The notes beneath the pieces were generated by a model, which worked only from the letters and a program-made list of their open reading frames with translations, was not told the DNA's origin and did not search any database. Position numbers and translations under genes: made by a program. Source: Pseudoips prasinana (lineage: Eukaryota; Arthropoda; Insecta; Lepidoptera; Nolidae). Taken from it: a DNA stretch of 64,000 bases. The stretch spans positions 5,715,201-5,779,200 of the forward strand of contig OX621257.1 of assembly GCA_951640165.1 (NCBI GenBank), written 5' to 3'. Numbering within the stretch: position 1 is the first letter of the stretch; the number at the start of each line of letters is the position of its first letter. Below, in pieces: positions 10,934 through 22,169 of this stretch.

Positions 10934-11273
10934 CAACCGCAGAAAATGAGGTCCAGGGTTCAAATCCCGGGTCGGGCCGAAAAGTGACTTTGTGATTTGT
11001 CCGTAAAAAGAAATTTCTCAGTATCAGCCCGAAGTCTGAAAGTTGGTGGTATTACACCACCGTGCCTCGGAGAGCACGTAAAGCCGTCGGTCCTGTGCCT
11101 GAGCTCTTTCCGATCGTGTCGCTAGTCAGTCATCCTATCGGATCATGAGAGTGATGGAATAGAAAGTGCCCCTGTGTTTGCGCACACACTTGTGCACTAT
11201 AATATGTCCTGCTCAATTCGCTAATTGAGAATGGCCGCCGTGGCCGAAATTCGGCCGGGAAGACATCAGTAGT
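10934..11273 (+). repeat. tRNA-headed SINE, family A (head truncated)
   Basis: It enters the family inside the tRNA-like head (from ACCGCAGAAAATGAGG), has the B box GGTTCAAATCC, the shared body and the terminal GGCCGAAATTCGGCC block. Confidence 0.85.
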
Positions 11274-11451
11274 ACAAAAACGCGTACGGTGAGTCCATAT
11301 AATTCAAAATAATGATATTGGTATGTTTATTGATATTTAGTTTTGAGAATGTTTATGGAACATAATGATTAATTTATGGCCATAGGTACCTACATGTTGT
11401 GTTTACATCTACACTTTACATTGCAAATAATGGTATAAATTAAATTTAATA

Positions 11452-11668
11452 GTAATGCCCTGGGACATTAAAAACTAAGCAGAGCTTGTACTATGGAAAC
11501 CAGATTACCAATATTTTACATATACTACTTTTATTTTGTAAATACATATCTATATAGATAGTTAAACCCAGACTCAGGACAAACAGACATGTTCATTCAC
11601 ATAAACATCTGTCCTGGGTGGGAATTTCAACCACGACCTGCGGCCAACCACGCCAATAGTCTGTTTTA
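11452..11668 (-). repeat. tRNA-headed SINE, family B (partial)
   Basis: On the plus strand it runs from CCCTGGGACATT through AACTAAGCAGAGCTTGTACT and CAGACTCAGGACAAACAGAC to the tRNA-like head around CACGACCTGCGG. The family is defined by the copies at 18652, 23335 and 30626. Confidence 0.8.
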
Positions 11669-12061
11669 AGTTTGCATGCTGGAATAGAACGCGAGACTTC
11701 CTGTTATCTAATCTGTGTTGCTCACCACTCAACCACGAGGGTTATAAAATCACAATGCACAGCTCACGGTGCACCACACAATTGCGTTTCTCAGTTCCGT
11801 ATTTGTTCTCACAATAAAAGATGGCGCAATTAATATTTCTCGCGTAGTAATTTTGCAGGAGGGGGATGACAATTTATTTCAATGTTAAATGTATGGGTGT
11901 GGCGCAACAGATGTGGTAAATCTATAAAATTATTAAACCGCAGTTGGCTAAAGAACTTCTTTAATGGATCCCCCAAATGGGAAAGAAATAACAAAAACCT
12001 AAGTGCGAGTCCGTACTGTTATACGGACCCTCGAAGGTTGCTTTGTAAAAATAGCATATTA
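11669..12061. other. No recognised gene
   Basis: The open frame at 11882-12085 encodes no family that I recognise and runs into the Helitron start, so it is treated as chance. Confidence 0.4.
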
Positions 12062-12240
12062 TCTATACATATAATAAAATCCTAGGAAAGTCAAAACTGT
12101 ACATTGAATATTTTTTTTAAAGGATAATTGAGGCGTGATCTACAATCGAAATCGAAGCTAAAAATATAGTTTTTAGATTTTTTGTCTGTTTATCTGTTTG
12201 TCTGTATGTATGTCCGGGCTAAACTCTAAAAGTATTGCAC
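12062..12240 (+). mobile_element. Helitron family H, 5' half (truncated)
   Basis: It starts TCTATACATATAATAAAA and follows the family through TGTCCGGGCTAAACTC to AAAGTATTGCA, then breaks off without the hairpin and CTAG end. The next 95 bases are a LINE-type 3' repeat, probably the interrupting insertion or a deletion join. Confidence 0.8.
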
Positions 12241-12335
12241 GACGGACTAACAAATTTTTTTTTGTAACTTTTATACTATCTACTATTTTTATGTACTCCA
12301 TTGTGAGCTTGACAAGTACAAGTGTACGTTACCAT
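12241..12335 (+). repeat. Dispersed retroelement 3' end (copy of the 5881 family)
   Basis: It shares TTTTTTTTGTAACTTTTA and CTTGACAAGTACAAGTGTA with 5881-6020. Copies at 12241 and 5881 both start from GACGGACT/GACTGACA-like sequence. Confidence 0.6.
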
Positions 12336-12362
12336 TACCTACCTCTCTCTAATTATTTCTTA

Positions 12363-12652
12363 CTAGCTATGCCCCGCGGTTTTACCCGCGTTAAATTTTA
12401 TAAATTATCACAGCTCCTCCCCCGTAGCGTGATAATATGTAGCCTATATGTCGACCCAGCCTCTTAGTAATATTTATGCAAAACATGAAGTAAATCCATG
12501 CAGTACTTTTTGAGTTTAGCCCGGACATACTATACAGACAAACAGACACACAGACAAAAATTCAAAAATTATATTTTTGGCTTTGATATCGATTTTAGAT
12601 CACGCCCCAAGTATCCTTTTAAAAAAATATTCAATGTACAGTTTTGGCTTTT
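12363..12652 (-). mobile_element. Non-autonomous Helitron, family H (inverted, 5' end lost)
   Basis: On the minus strand it ends with CGCGGGTAAAACCGCG, GGCATAG and CTAG (plus-strand 12363-12366). The opposite end stops inside the GTCAAAACTGTACATTG segment, so the TC terminus is missing. Confidence 0.85.
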
Positions 12653-12837
12653 CACTCAATTCTCACAATCGCTATATTTGTACATTCTCCAAACCGCAAT
12701 AAAAATGTTTTAATATAAATGTGAAAATATATTATCTAATTTTTGGTAAATTAAATCTGGCATGTGATCTCATAACAGCGTTTAATACATTTATATTTAT
12801 GAAATATATTTATTATTTGATCATAGAAACCAGAAGG

Positions 12838-13075
12838 GGTAAGATGATAGGACATCTAATCCGAAACGACCAGTTTATCACAAATCTAACAGAAGGGAAG
12901 ATAGACTCAAGAAGAAAGAGAAGAAAATTTACTGATCAACTTAAAAATTAATAAAAGGCAAACAAGTGGACAGTTATCGAGAAGTAAAAGAGATGGATCT
13001 ACTACGGGATAAATGGAGAATGCTGCACACACAGACAAGTGTCAAGCACTTACATTATGGATGGATGGATGTAAA
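12838..13075 (+). pseudogene. Degenerate LINE C-terminal tail (RTE-like)
   Basis: It encodes a short RRGKMIGHLIRNDQF and KRRKFTDQL pattern, like the GHxxR...GR.R.R.TD tail after the reverse transcriptase of RTE-type and related LINEs. A frameshift or stop follows, then a sequence ending in ATGGATGGATG, a short tandem tail. Remnant only. Confidence 0.5.
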
Positions 13076-13172
13076 TTACTAATTTAAAGTAAAACTAAAC
13101 CGTTTCAGTTCTGTCGGTTTTAGCACTCATAACTGCGTTTATTAAATTTATATTTGTAAAATATATTTATTA

Positions 13173-13483
13173 CTAGCTGTGCCCGCGACTTCGTCCGCGT
13201 GTTAATCAGTTTATTTAAATTTTTAGTAAAATAAAATACTTTTTATAAAATAAAAGTAGCCTAAGTTACGCCTTATTACATCAGCTACCTGCCAATAAAA
13301 GTCCCGTCAAAATCGGTCCAGCCATTTCAGAGATTAGCCGGAACAAACAGACAGACAGACAGACAAAAATTGTAAAAAAAAATATTTTGGTGTATGTACC
13401 GTATATATATTCATATTTATGTAGTAAAAACCGGCTATTTCAATATTACAAACAGACACTCCAATTTTATTTATTTGTATAGA
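13173..13483 (-). mobile_element. Non-autonomous Helitron, second family (GACGAAGT hairpin)
   Basis: On the minus strand it starts TCTATACAAATAAATAAAA and ends with the hairpin CGCG-GACGAAGT-CGCG, GGCACAG and CTAG. The body includes a CTGT(C/T)TG repeat run. About 311 bp; no coding capacity. Confidence 0.82.
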
Positions 13484-13598
13484 TTTGTAAATTTAAGACA
13501 ATTGTTACAAATAATTACTCTTAGTTGTTAATGTGTAATGTTTGCTCTGATTTCATTTAGAAATTAGGTAGGTACCTCAGATCAACTTATATAGATAA

Positions 13599-13768
13599 CT
13601 GGCTGTGCCCCGCGGTTTTGCCCGCGTTAAAAAATTATGACTATATGTTAATCCAAGGTGTCAGATATCTCCATACCAAATTTTATTAAAATCGCTCCAG
13701 ACGATTAGACGTGAAGGAGTAACAAACATACACACTCACAAACTTTTGACTTTATAATATTAGTGTGA
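13599..13768 (-). mobile_element. Short non-autonomous Helitron, family B
   Basis: On the minus strand it starts TCACACTAATATTATAAAG, carries the GGAGCGATTTTAATAAAATT segment and ends in the CGCGGGCAAAACCGCG hairpin, GGCACAG and CCAG. The plus-strand end is CTGG instead of CTAG, one substitution in the terminus. Confidence 0.8.
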
Positions 13769-13783
13769 ATACATCCAGACTCT

Positions 13784-13893
13784 AAACAGACATGTTCATG
13801 CACAATGATATCTATCCTGGGTGGGAATCCATCCCACGACCTGCGGCGTGAAAAGTAATATCTACCTACCACATCAACCCGCCCGTCAACATA
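13784..13893 (-). repeat. SINE family B, tRNA-like head only
   Basis: Segment from CCAGACTCTAAACAGACATG through GGGTGGGAAT to ACCCGCCCGTC, matching the head half of family B. Confidence 0.7.
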
Positions 13894-14785
13894 CTATAAT
13901 CACTACGAGGTAGGTACTGATAAAAATAAGGACAAAAACGATTAATAAAATCGACGTTTGGTGTGGATTACAGCTAGTTAAAAAAGCACAATGATGTGTA
14001 CTAATAACTTGTGACAACTGACAACTTTCTCCGACGTCAAGCTGGGCTGTCAATTGAAATATCCCGATTCGCCACACTGAATAGCCCCGTCACACAATTT
14101 ACCAAAGTCAAAATTTCAATTACCCCTCTCACACCAAATGTCATTACCATCAATTTAACACAATACACTCAAATCCCAACCTTATCCCCTTACAAATAAA
14201 GACGTATATTTTTCCCTTTTCATATATTGTTTAAATCTGTTGTCGGTTACGTACTTAGTATAGATGACATTGGTGAAAAGATCATGAGTGCATTAGCCAT
14301 TGTTGGTACACAAAAGGGTATAGATCTTCCTTGATATACGTCAACGGTACTAAAGGTACACATAGAAAAAGTTTCACACCAAATATAGGAAAATAGACTC
14401 TATATATAATGAAATAAGGAACTGATATGTGATTTATGTAACTTTGTATTGATATGCATGGTTTGTGGAGATGTTTTTTTTTGGGTTTTGCGTTACTAAA
14501 TTGGATTGAATCTTATATTTGACATGGAGTTTGAGTGTTTAGGTGTTATTGTTTTGTAATCCGATTATGGTTGTTTGTTTTGTTTTCGAGTGGTTTGCTT
14601 TGGAAAGCAACAGGTGTGGATTTGTGTGAAGAGTGAGTTAATACGTTTTAATGCTGACAATATTTGAAATTCGTCGCAGTCAGTCAGATTTAAAAGGAAA
14701 GTAGATGAAACGAACACGTCAAATCAATGATTTGGTGGATGTATACTCTTATCTTGAATGGAATATGCACAGATTAAGCATTTAT
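13894..14785. other. Unassigned sequence
   Basis: Two overlapping short frames near 13886-14199 show no recognisable domain. No inverted repeats or tRNA heads were found. Confidence 0.4.
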
Positions 14786-15060
14786 GTATTTAGGTAACTC
14801 GCTTTGGCGCAGTGATTAAAGCATCTTCTACACGATTGCAAACCAACGTTCCAACAGAGGTCACCCTGGTGGTTGCCATCCATCTAGAACTAAATCCCGG
14901 GTTCGATTCCCGCGCGGGACAACTATTTGTGCGACCCATAAATAGGTATTTTGAGTCTGGATGTGATTTGCGTCCATCAATTATATGTTTGTAAAGTACC
15001 CCTCGACACAGGGATTAATTTCTATAGGCCGCCCTATAGAAATTATAATATAGACCTACA
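14786..15060 (+). repeat. tRNA-headed SINE, family D
   Basis: The head is split by an insert of about 50 bases: GGCGCAGTGATTAAAGCA, then the B-box region GGGTTCGATTCCCGCGCGGG. The body ACAACTATTTGTGCGACCCA and ATATGTTTGTAAAGTACCCC is shared with 17672-17870. Confidence 0.75.
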
Positions 15061-15324
15061 TATTAACATAAAAAAATCTTTTAGAGTGCATAGACTACAG
15101 TTGTTTAAAGTTTAAAAGTATTGCTATTGTCGGGACTCTCGCTCACCAAGCATAGGTGTGAAAAAAAAACTACTTTTAACAATTTACTAAAATTACAATA
15201 TGCTGACGTGTTTTTACCCATATCTACCTAGTTTTCCATTTCCTTCGTATATCCCTCGATACTTGGTTGTCTGGAAGAAACCGCGGTAGAAATCTAGGAT
15301 AATACCGCCCTTTGCGCCTGTACA
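15061..15324. other. No recognised feature
   Basis: AT-rich sequence between two SINE pieces; nothing recognised. Confidence 0.35.
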
Positions 15325-15402
15325 AATACTTGTCCCACGCGGGAATCGAACCTGGGACACGAAGTAAGGCGACTGTCTTAACCGCTGCGCCACACGTTGT
15401 CA
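15325..15402 (-). repeat. SINE family D head fragment
   Basis: The minus-strand tRNA-like head GTGTGGCGCAGCGGTTAAG continues to a B box and CGCGTGGGACAAGTATTTG. The 3' body is lost. Confidence 0.7.
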
Positions 15403-15417
15403 CTATAATAATTTTGA

Positions 15418-15655
15418 ATCAATATAAAACGATTTCTCGGGGCATGTCGCGAGGCTTCAAGATCAGAGATGGACCCTAAAAGCGACATTTTGGAAAGGCC
15501 CTCCAGGTAAAAGGAGCAGAGGTCGACCGTTGACACGCTGGGGTGATGAAATTGCAAGGACAGCCGGCCCAAAGCCGGCACAGGACAGAGACAAATGGGC
15601 ATCTTTGGAGGAGGCCTTCACCCAATATGGGGTTCCTGCAGATATCACTATTAGT
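15418..15655 (+). pseudogene. RTE-like LINE C-terminal fragment
   Basis: It encodes a GHVARLQDQRWT, RSRGRPLTRWGDEIARTAG pattern, the arginine- and tryptophan-rich tail after the reverse transcriptase in RTE-type LINEs. A frameshift follows before AGGAGGCCTTCACCCAATAT. A 3' region with AAATAAAAGGC and T-rich sequence continues to about 15760. Frames on the opposite strand are shadows. Confidence 0.65.
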
Positions 15656-16181
15656 TAAATAAGTATTTTAAAACTATGTAAATGTAAAAAAAACTATGTA
15701 ATATGTATTAGTAGGAAATAAAAGGCTTTTTTATTTTTTTTATTTTTATTTATTTTATATAAAACGGTTTCTCATATTTGATACTTGAAAACCTGCGTCT
15801 TTTAACAGCGGCTGGTATTTTGGCCCGTCTCACAGTGTCAAAGTCATTTTATACGATATTTTTTGCTTGTTCTCGACAGCTGCGCGTTGAAAAGCCAATA
15901 TCTCATACGACTTTGTGTTTGTGACCACGTGCGGTAACCGACGGCTTTGATTCAACTGGTGTTATATATTTAGATATAACAGTAAGTAAATAAGCAAGGG
16001 TAATGGTTTGATTGGCGCATGGGTCAATTTATAATAATAATAATAAGACTTTATTTTCAGACCAAATTAGTGTCCAATAAGTAAGTATCAACTTTCTTAT
16101 AAACTTATGTTAGTAATATATATAAGTATTTTGAAAAATGTAACAAATTTACCATTCATTGCTGCGTCATTCCATGCGAGA
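15656..16181. other. LINE 3' region then unassigned DNA
   Basis: The first 100 bases are the 3' untranslated region of the RTE-like fragment. The remainder includes an ATA-repeat (near 16030) and no recognised gene. Confidence 0.4.
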
Positions 16182-16344
16182 CTAGCTGTGTTAAACTTTA
16201 TAAATTATAGCCTATGTGTTAATCCAGGTTGCCAGCTGACTCCATACCAAATTTTATTAAAATCGCTCCAGTCGTTTAGACGTGAACAAGCGAAGTAACA
16301 AATATACACACTCACATACTTTCGCCTTTATAATATTAGTGTGA
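16182..16344 (-). mobile_element. Short non-autonomous Helitron, family B (hairpin deleted)
   Basis: On the minus strand it starts TCACACTAATATTATAAAG and contains TGGAGCGATTTTAATAAAAT and AACACATAGGCTATAATTT. It ends CACAGCTAG, but the CGCGG-CCGCG hairpin expected just before is absent. Confidence 0.8.
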
Positions 16345-17671
16345 TATAGGTTACCGTAGGTATATCTTTTTCGCTTTTATAAATACACTTATTTAAAAAA
16401 TATAATACGCTGTGGGCGTATTTTTTAAACTAATTTGTAACCTGTGTATAGCTCTGCTCTGGTCATACTTCTTCGCAGAGATTAAGGGCGATTTCATTTT
16501 ATAACTCTGCCAAAGATTCTTCTCAAGAATGATCTCATATTATAAGGCTCATTTATCAATACTAGAGGTCGCACTTATTCAAAATTCGATCATGTTTAGT
16601 TCATATTATTAAAGACTATAGACATTAAATAAGAATAATAATTAGTTATTCTCAGTTTTGACACTCATTTTGGCATATATTCTCAGTTTATGGTCAAAAG
16701 CATAGTAGTGTTTATTGTTTTATTTAAAATAATATACTTCTAACGCCTATTATATGAAAATATTACCTTTCTGGATTCATTTTCCATATGAACTTTACTA
16801 TTACAAATTTTATACTCCTCCGTCTACGCAATATTCGTAAAAAGGGTTACAAAGTTTTTGTTTCACGTATTAATATTATGATAGACCCAATTCCCATATT
16901 TAGAGCAATCTATAGACAGGAGCTGTGCTTTACTGATTCGTTGATTGGCTACTTAATTTTGATCTTAAATACAGCTGCCAACAAATTTGCATCTCTAAAT
17001 ACATAACCTTAATTCTTTTTGAATCCTTCATTTACAAAACATGGAACCCTTAAATATTACCTCAAGAATAATATTCATAACTCATTCTGCGACATTGCTA
17101 ACCGATTTCATAAGTCACCATTAATACATTCGCAAAAAAAACCACACATCTGACCGAATACAAGCAAAGAGACGCCGCGGCCACAGAGTATATAGAAGAT
17201 AACAAATGATTTGTATCCGCCATAGAGTTGGGGCAGCCACGCGTGAACGCATGGGGCAGACATGGCCTATGGGCGATGCAGACTGTTAAGGGCTTGTGAG
17301 GGCTGAGGGGAACTTGATTGACTGCAGTATAAATCTGTTACAATGACATTTTGAAACGACTTATGAACATTTTTTTTAAATTGATCTTTTCAAAATGTAG
17401 AAAGCCAGGACGCTACGCAGAGGACAAAACAAAAAATAGTGTGTGCACTAATCACAAGTGCACAAGTGAAACTTCAGAAAAGTAGTCTACGAGAGAAAAA
17501 GATAAATTAAGAGTATCAGTAGTATTAGGATAATTAAAATAAATAAATAAATATGGTTTATTTCTCTCGTAAAAGATCATATAAAATGACATTGCGATGT
17601 ATAAACATTTTTTGCTTAATTAGAACTTTAGAGAGAGCTGGAGTCTGTACTAGGCTCTAAACCTGTATGAC
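16345..17671. other. Long stretch without a recognised gene
   Basis: AT-rich, with a moderately GC-rich patch at about 17180-17330. The 72-codon frame at 16788-17006 has no recognisable motif. AAATAAATAAATAAATA at 17540 may be the inverted tail of a retroelement. Confidence 0.4.
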
Positions 17672-17870
17672 TGCACGTATGGCGCAGCGGCTAAGATAGT
17701 CGCCTCGCCGCTTCGTGTCGCGGGTTCGAGTCCCGCGACGGACAACTATTTGTGCGACTCATAAATAGTTGTTCTGAGTCTGGATATAATTTGTGTCCGT
17801 CTATTATATGTTTGTAAAGTACCCCGCGACAAGGGACTAGATTCTCTAATGCGGGTTTAAAAAAATATAT
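17672..17870 (+). repeat. tRNA-headed SINE, family D (good head)
   Basis: It begins with CACGTATGGCGCAGCGGCTAA (A-box region), followed by the B box GGGTTCGAGTCCCGCGACGG. The body AACTATTTGTGCGACTCATA ends in TAATGCGGG and an A-rich tail. This is the clearest copy of the family. Confidence 0.8.
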
Positions 17871-18399
17871 ATAAAAACCACCACGTTTTTTATAACACGA
17901 GACAATCTCCAAAGGTTTCGTTGTACGCAGGCGGAAAGACACGTGATAGCTTTGTAATCTATCTCATTCTCTAGCAAGCTACCGTTCCCTCTTTGGTGTA
18001 AAACGTTCGTGGGTTTAAGCCGCTTGTAGCTCGAATACTTTATAAGGATCTGTAGTCTAGCTAATCTACTACCCGTAGCTAGCTGCTGCGGATGAAGCTA
18101 TCATAATAATAAATTTATTTATTCTTTCATCACAAAAGGTTGATAAAAGCGTACAACAAGTAAATTACATACGCTAGTCTACGGGTTGCGTACCGAACAA
18201 ATTCACCGTACTCTTGAGTGCACGACTACTTTTACTTTTTTATTATTGTGGAATAACTAAAACATGTTGGGACCCTCAGAGCATCGGCTGATTTTCTAGT
18301 AAGCAACCTGTTTTGTGAGTGATTGGTGCCTGCTGTAGGTCACCAGGAGCCCACACTATGGCTTGCGCTGTCAACACACTGTATTAATATGTAATAGGA
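17871..18399. other. No recognised gene
   Basis: Mixed sequence; nothing identified on either strand. Confidence 0.4.
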
Positions 18400-18651
18400 A
18401 TCATAGAGCGACCTTAATGTCAGGATAAGATGTACTTAGGTGCTTTCTTAGACACACCAGTCTAGCCAAATTATAGCTCATGCTTAACGTAATATCTGAG
18501 TAGGTATGTTTAATACAGCAAACCTAATGTGAGAATAGTCTGTCGGTCTATATACACACATAAGTTAATCCTTACTGGAGTACTTTCGTAGAGACACCAA
18601 ACAAGCCAAAGCATAGCTCTTACTGCCCGTAATATCTTGGTTAAGTATAAT

Positions 18652-18903
18652 ATAATAATAATATCCTGGGACATTATTCACACACGGCACTCTGATCCCA
18701 AACTAAGCAGAGCTTGTACTATGGAAACCAGATAACTGATATATTATCTATACTATTTTTCTGTAAATACGTATATAGATAGATAATTTACACCCAGACT
18801 CAGGACAAACAGACATGTCCATGCACACAAATATTTGTCCCAGGTGGAAATCGAACCCACATCCTGCGGCGTGACAAGGCAACGTATCTACCAACCACGC
18901 CGC
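18652..18903 (-). repeat. tRNA-headed SINE, family B (complete copy)
   Basis: On the plus strand it runs from the tail AATATCCTGGGACATTATTC through AACTAAGCAGAGCTTGTACT and CAGACTCAGGACAAACAGAC to the tRNA-like head ending at ACCAACCACGCC. It sits inside the degenerate tandem array. Confidence 0.87.
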
Positions 18904-19632
18904 TTAATGTGAGGATAGGTTGTCGGTCAAACACGTAACTACTATATACACGCAACTTAACCCGTTTGTAACTAGATTACTTTCTTAGAGACAGCAGACT
19001 CGCCAAAGTATAGCTCTTACTGCAGTAATATCTAGATTACCTATCTTAGAGTGCACTTAATGTTAGGATAGGTTGTTGCTTAATGTATACACTTAACTTC
19101 TCTTGTTATTGGAGTAAGTAGTTAGAGACACCAGACAAGCCATAGCATAAGCTCATGCTGTGCGTAATATTTGGTTTATATATAATTAATGTGAGAATAG
19201 ATTGTCCATCATTATAATGTACCCATAACTTAATCCGCTTGTTACTGAAGTAGTTTCCTGGAGAAACCAGACTAGCCAAATTATAGCTTTTACTGCCCGT
19301 TGATGCGCTCTTAGCTAGCACTTGCAGTCAATAAGTGATCAGCGAGATAAAGCTCCTAGGCACGCGGTTAATATGTAGATGGGTGACGGTCAAAGTGGTT
19401 TAAGTTGTGGCCTATCGGTTCCGGTTGTTGTCGTTAATCAAAGGTCGTTAAGTCATGTCAGAGGCCTAATAGGCAGCTTTAACAACTCTGATACCAGGGA
19501 TAACTACTGCCCATACTATAAACAAGAAGATTGTCCGTAATATCTGCGTTACATATGAAAAAACGATCTTAATGTGAGGATAGTTAGTCACTCTAACTTA
19601 ACCCGTTACTAGAATACGTTTATAGGGACAGC

Positions 19633-19888
19633 TGCCGTTTTTGATAAGGCAGTAGGAATGCCTACGCATGCCACCCGCAAAAAGTATCTGCGGGAGGATA
19701 TGATGGACTCGCACCGACTAAACCTAACCTGCCTTGGACTCCGGTGCCCCTCTTTTGCGCGATGTCCGGACACGTAACTGCCTTCCCCTATTGCCGACTT
19801 CTGCCTGTCCGGCACAGCAGCGGCTGCACCACAAACAGATCGCTGTCTCCCGGACCTGCTTGCATGCGGCAGCAGTAGAGCATTTACC
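19633..19888 (-). mobile_element. R1-clade LINE 3' fragment with 10 bp target duplication
   Basis: It shares GAATGCCTACGCATGCCACC, CGACTAAACCTAACCTGCC and GTCCGGCACAGC with the larger R1-clade piece at 32489-33300, in the same orientation (3' end at the left). It is flanked by the direct repeat TAGGGACAGC at 19623-19632 and 19889-19898, showing a 5'-truncated target-primed insertion. No functional protein remains. Confidence 0.8.
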
Positions 19889-19950
19889 TAGGGACAGCAG
19901 CCTAGCTAAATATATCCAAAGCTACACTTAATGTATGGTTTAAATACCAG

Positions 19951-20555
19951 AGCTGTATTCTCATCACTTTCGATTTGACATATACCCATTGATGTGCCAC
20001 ATTTTACCTGCATCTAAAATCTACATTATTTTCGGTGATCACAATAAATTAAACCGTAAACATTATATTTCAACACCAAGTAAACCATCTCACATAACAT
20101 TTCATTCAAAATATTTCGCTACACTTACACTATTTCATGTTGCCGAAATCGGTATGTTGAAAGCATTTAAAGACATCAGAATAAAGGACACTTAACACAC
20201 ATACTTGTCACCTCAGAAAGTTAATACAGAACTTTGAAGCCGCGCCGCCGATACAAAGTCACTGCTCCGCCCCATTTGACATTTCACAAGCCTATTGACA
20301 ACAAAAGTGTATTCTTTTGTATATTATCTGTTGTAGAATGATTGTAAATTAGATTAAAAGATGTCGGTTACCTTGATGTGGCGAATTTTTGTTTGGTTTT
20401 TGCTTGACATCTAGTTTAGGTGAGTTTAGAGACGTTTGAAGTGCAATGTTGCGTGTATTTGTGTTAGTTTTAGAATTTCTCGGTTGTTTTTCGTATGGTT
20501 ATTACTATTTACTTAAGTGAAGACTTATACCCCTTTAGTTATAAAATTTCGACTT
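19951..20555. other. Unassigned sequence
   Basis: AT-rich, with a short GC-rich patch at 20235-20275. The frame at 19989-20195 has no recognisable motif. Confidence 0.4.
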
Positions 20556-20559
20556 GTAT

Positions 20560-20790
20560 ACTTGTTAAGCTAGAGGTCGTGGGTTCGAGCCCGACCCAGG
20601 AGAAAACTTTGTGTGGTGAAAACGATAATTTAGAGGAGTTCTATAATTTGTGTATAATATTATCTGTAATTTGTGTATAATATGTGCGTATTTAGAAATA
20701 TATAAGTATGTTTATCAGTTGTCTGACAGGCTCTGCCTAGTTTGCAATCAGGCAGTGTGTTGAGCATTAAGAGACTTATCTTGTCTTGAG
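20560..20790 (+). repeat. SINE with TAAGCTAGAGGTCGT head
   Basis: The tRNA-like B-box part is GTGGGTTCGAGCCCGACCCA. The tail block TTATCAGTTGTCTGACAGG and GGCTCTGCCTAGTTT matches the shared family B/C 3' body in degenerate form. The copy at 61878 has the same head. Confidence 0.65.
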
Positions 20791-21399
20791 AATATGTACA
20801 AATGTGTAAAAGAGGTCATCATCAGGTTATCATTGCATCAACAATCGTTAGTAATTCTATCTTTGTATCTAATGGCAAATAATGCTGTAACTAGTATGAG
20901 CTAGCCAAAAAAACATGGGTATCTTACATTTGTTTGTTTTGTTTTTTTTTATTCCAATTTTATTTATTCCGTAAAAATGTTACACTAATGTGGAATCGTC
21001 TTCCTTTTAACCATGTCAAACATGACGTGGCAGCTACTGAGAAACACTACCAGAAAAATCAGTAGGAATCCTGTTTTAAAAAAGTGTTTTATTATAGAAG
21101 GTAAGCCTAAATGAATCGTATTCAATTGCCCTTTCGTCACTAATTGCTACACAACTTTTCAAAAATATGACAACTGCCATCAAGGGTTGTGTACCCAATT
21201 ACAAAAGGTTATGCTGGCAACCTGATACAATTTTTGGGATGATTGTTAGGATACATCTGATTTTATGGGATTATCTACCTCTTTCGCAAAATCGCGAAAA
21301 AATCTTTTATCTTTCAGATAGATTGTTTCAATGGTGTATACTGTATACTCGAAGTGGTAAGAAGCAAGGCAACTAATTGACACTTGGAATTATTAATGG
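20791..21399. other. Unassigned sequence
   Basis: AT-rich DNA. The 69-codon frame at 21167-21376 has no recognisable motif. Confidence 0.4.
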
Positions 21400-21555
21400 T
21401 CATATTAAAACAAGTAAGCAAGTCAATACACCTACTTTTTAATCTCTGCACCTCCTCAAGGTCGACTAGGAGAAAATGCCTACGTCATTAAGTCCACCTC
21501 TGTAACAACTTTGTGCAGAAAGTTATGATATAATTAAAAAATAAATAAATAAAAT
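21400..21555 (+). repeat. 3' end of the CR1/Jockey-group LINE (second copy)
   Basis: It matches the 3' untranslated region of the LINE at 323-3556: TCTCTGCACCTCCTCAAGGT, CATTAAGTCCACCTCTGTA, GTGCAGAAAGTT, then an AATA-repeat tail. Only the last 150 bases are present. Confidence 0.75.
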
Positions 21556-21562
21556 TAATTGT

Positions 21563-21655
21563 CGATCTTGTGAGGGATTTAATGACTGGATGCGACCAGC
21601 GCAATACCGGCCATTTATACAGACGTCTTTCGGCTGATATGATGATGATAATGAT
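21563..21655 (+). repeat. RTE-type LINE 3' fragment with ATG-repeat tail
   Basis: TGGATGCGACCAGCGCAATA, then TCTTTCGGCTGATATGATGA, the end of the RTE coding tail and its tandem tail as at 58452. Confidence 0.65.
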
Positions 21656-22169
21656 AATATTAATAAAAATGCTGTTAAAATTTACAATATTATTTGGAAT
21701 TGATACATTTGTTTACCATACCACAATTGACGTGTCAATTACTAAGAAACACTGCTAAAAAAAACTCAGTAGTCAGAGTTAGAAATTATTATCTCGGCTT
21801 ATGTCGAAAATTATTTTATATACTTACTGCATTGTGAACTTGGCAAGTACAAGTGTATGTTAATACCCATGTGCTGAATGAATTTCATTATGACAATAAT
21901 ATTTTTAAATATGAGATAATTATCTGTCTAATAATAATTTCCTACTCCAGTTTTGTAACGAGTCAAACATACTCTTAGGCCTACCGCGGCAATGAAGATG
22001 GATGTCCCCGCGTGCAATCTAAGATGGATGATATAATTGGCTATGCTGGCTGCGTGTGCGTGCGTAAATTAACGAAATATACATTTTTATACAATGAACT
22101 ACGTTACCAATTAAAACAATGCTTTTATATGTTTATTTACTATACTTTAAACGTTACTATTTCAACTAA
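21656..22169. other. AT-rich DNA with a short retroelement tail
   Basis: It contains TTGGCAAGTACAAGTGTATG at about 21838-21860, a third copy of the 5881 family 3' end. The rest is unassigned. Confidence 0.45.

Larger units (their letters stand above)
18400..19950. repeat. Degenerate tandem array, about six units of 110-160 bp
   Basis: Successive units share the same order of blocks: CTTAATGTGAGGATAGGTTG, then ACTTAACCCGTTTGTTACT, GAGTACTTTCTTAGAGACA, CCAGACTAGCCAAAGTATAG and CTCTTACTGCCCGTAATATC. Units begin near 18412, 18522, 18902, 19055, 19190 and 19568. They are well diverged from one another. A SINE (18652-18903) and an R1-clade fragment (19633-19888) interrupt the array. No protein is encoded; function unknown. 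Confidence 0.7.

Noticed and set aside
16788..17006. Small gene of 72 codons
   Set aside because: No recognisable motif, AT-rich codon use and no promoter or splice context.
17672..17745. tRNA gene on the plus strand
   Set aside because: The tRNA-like head is followed by a SINE body repeated elsewhere in the window, so it is a SINE, not a host tRNA.
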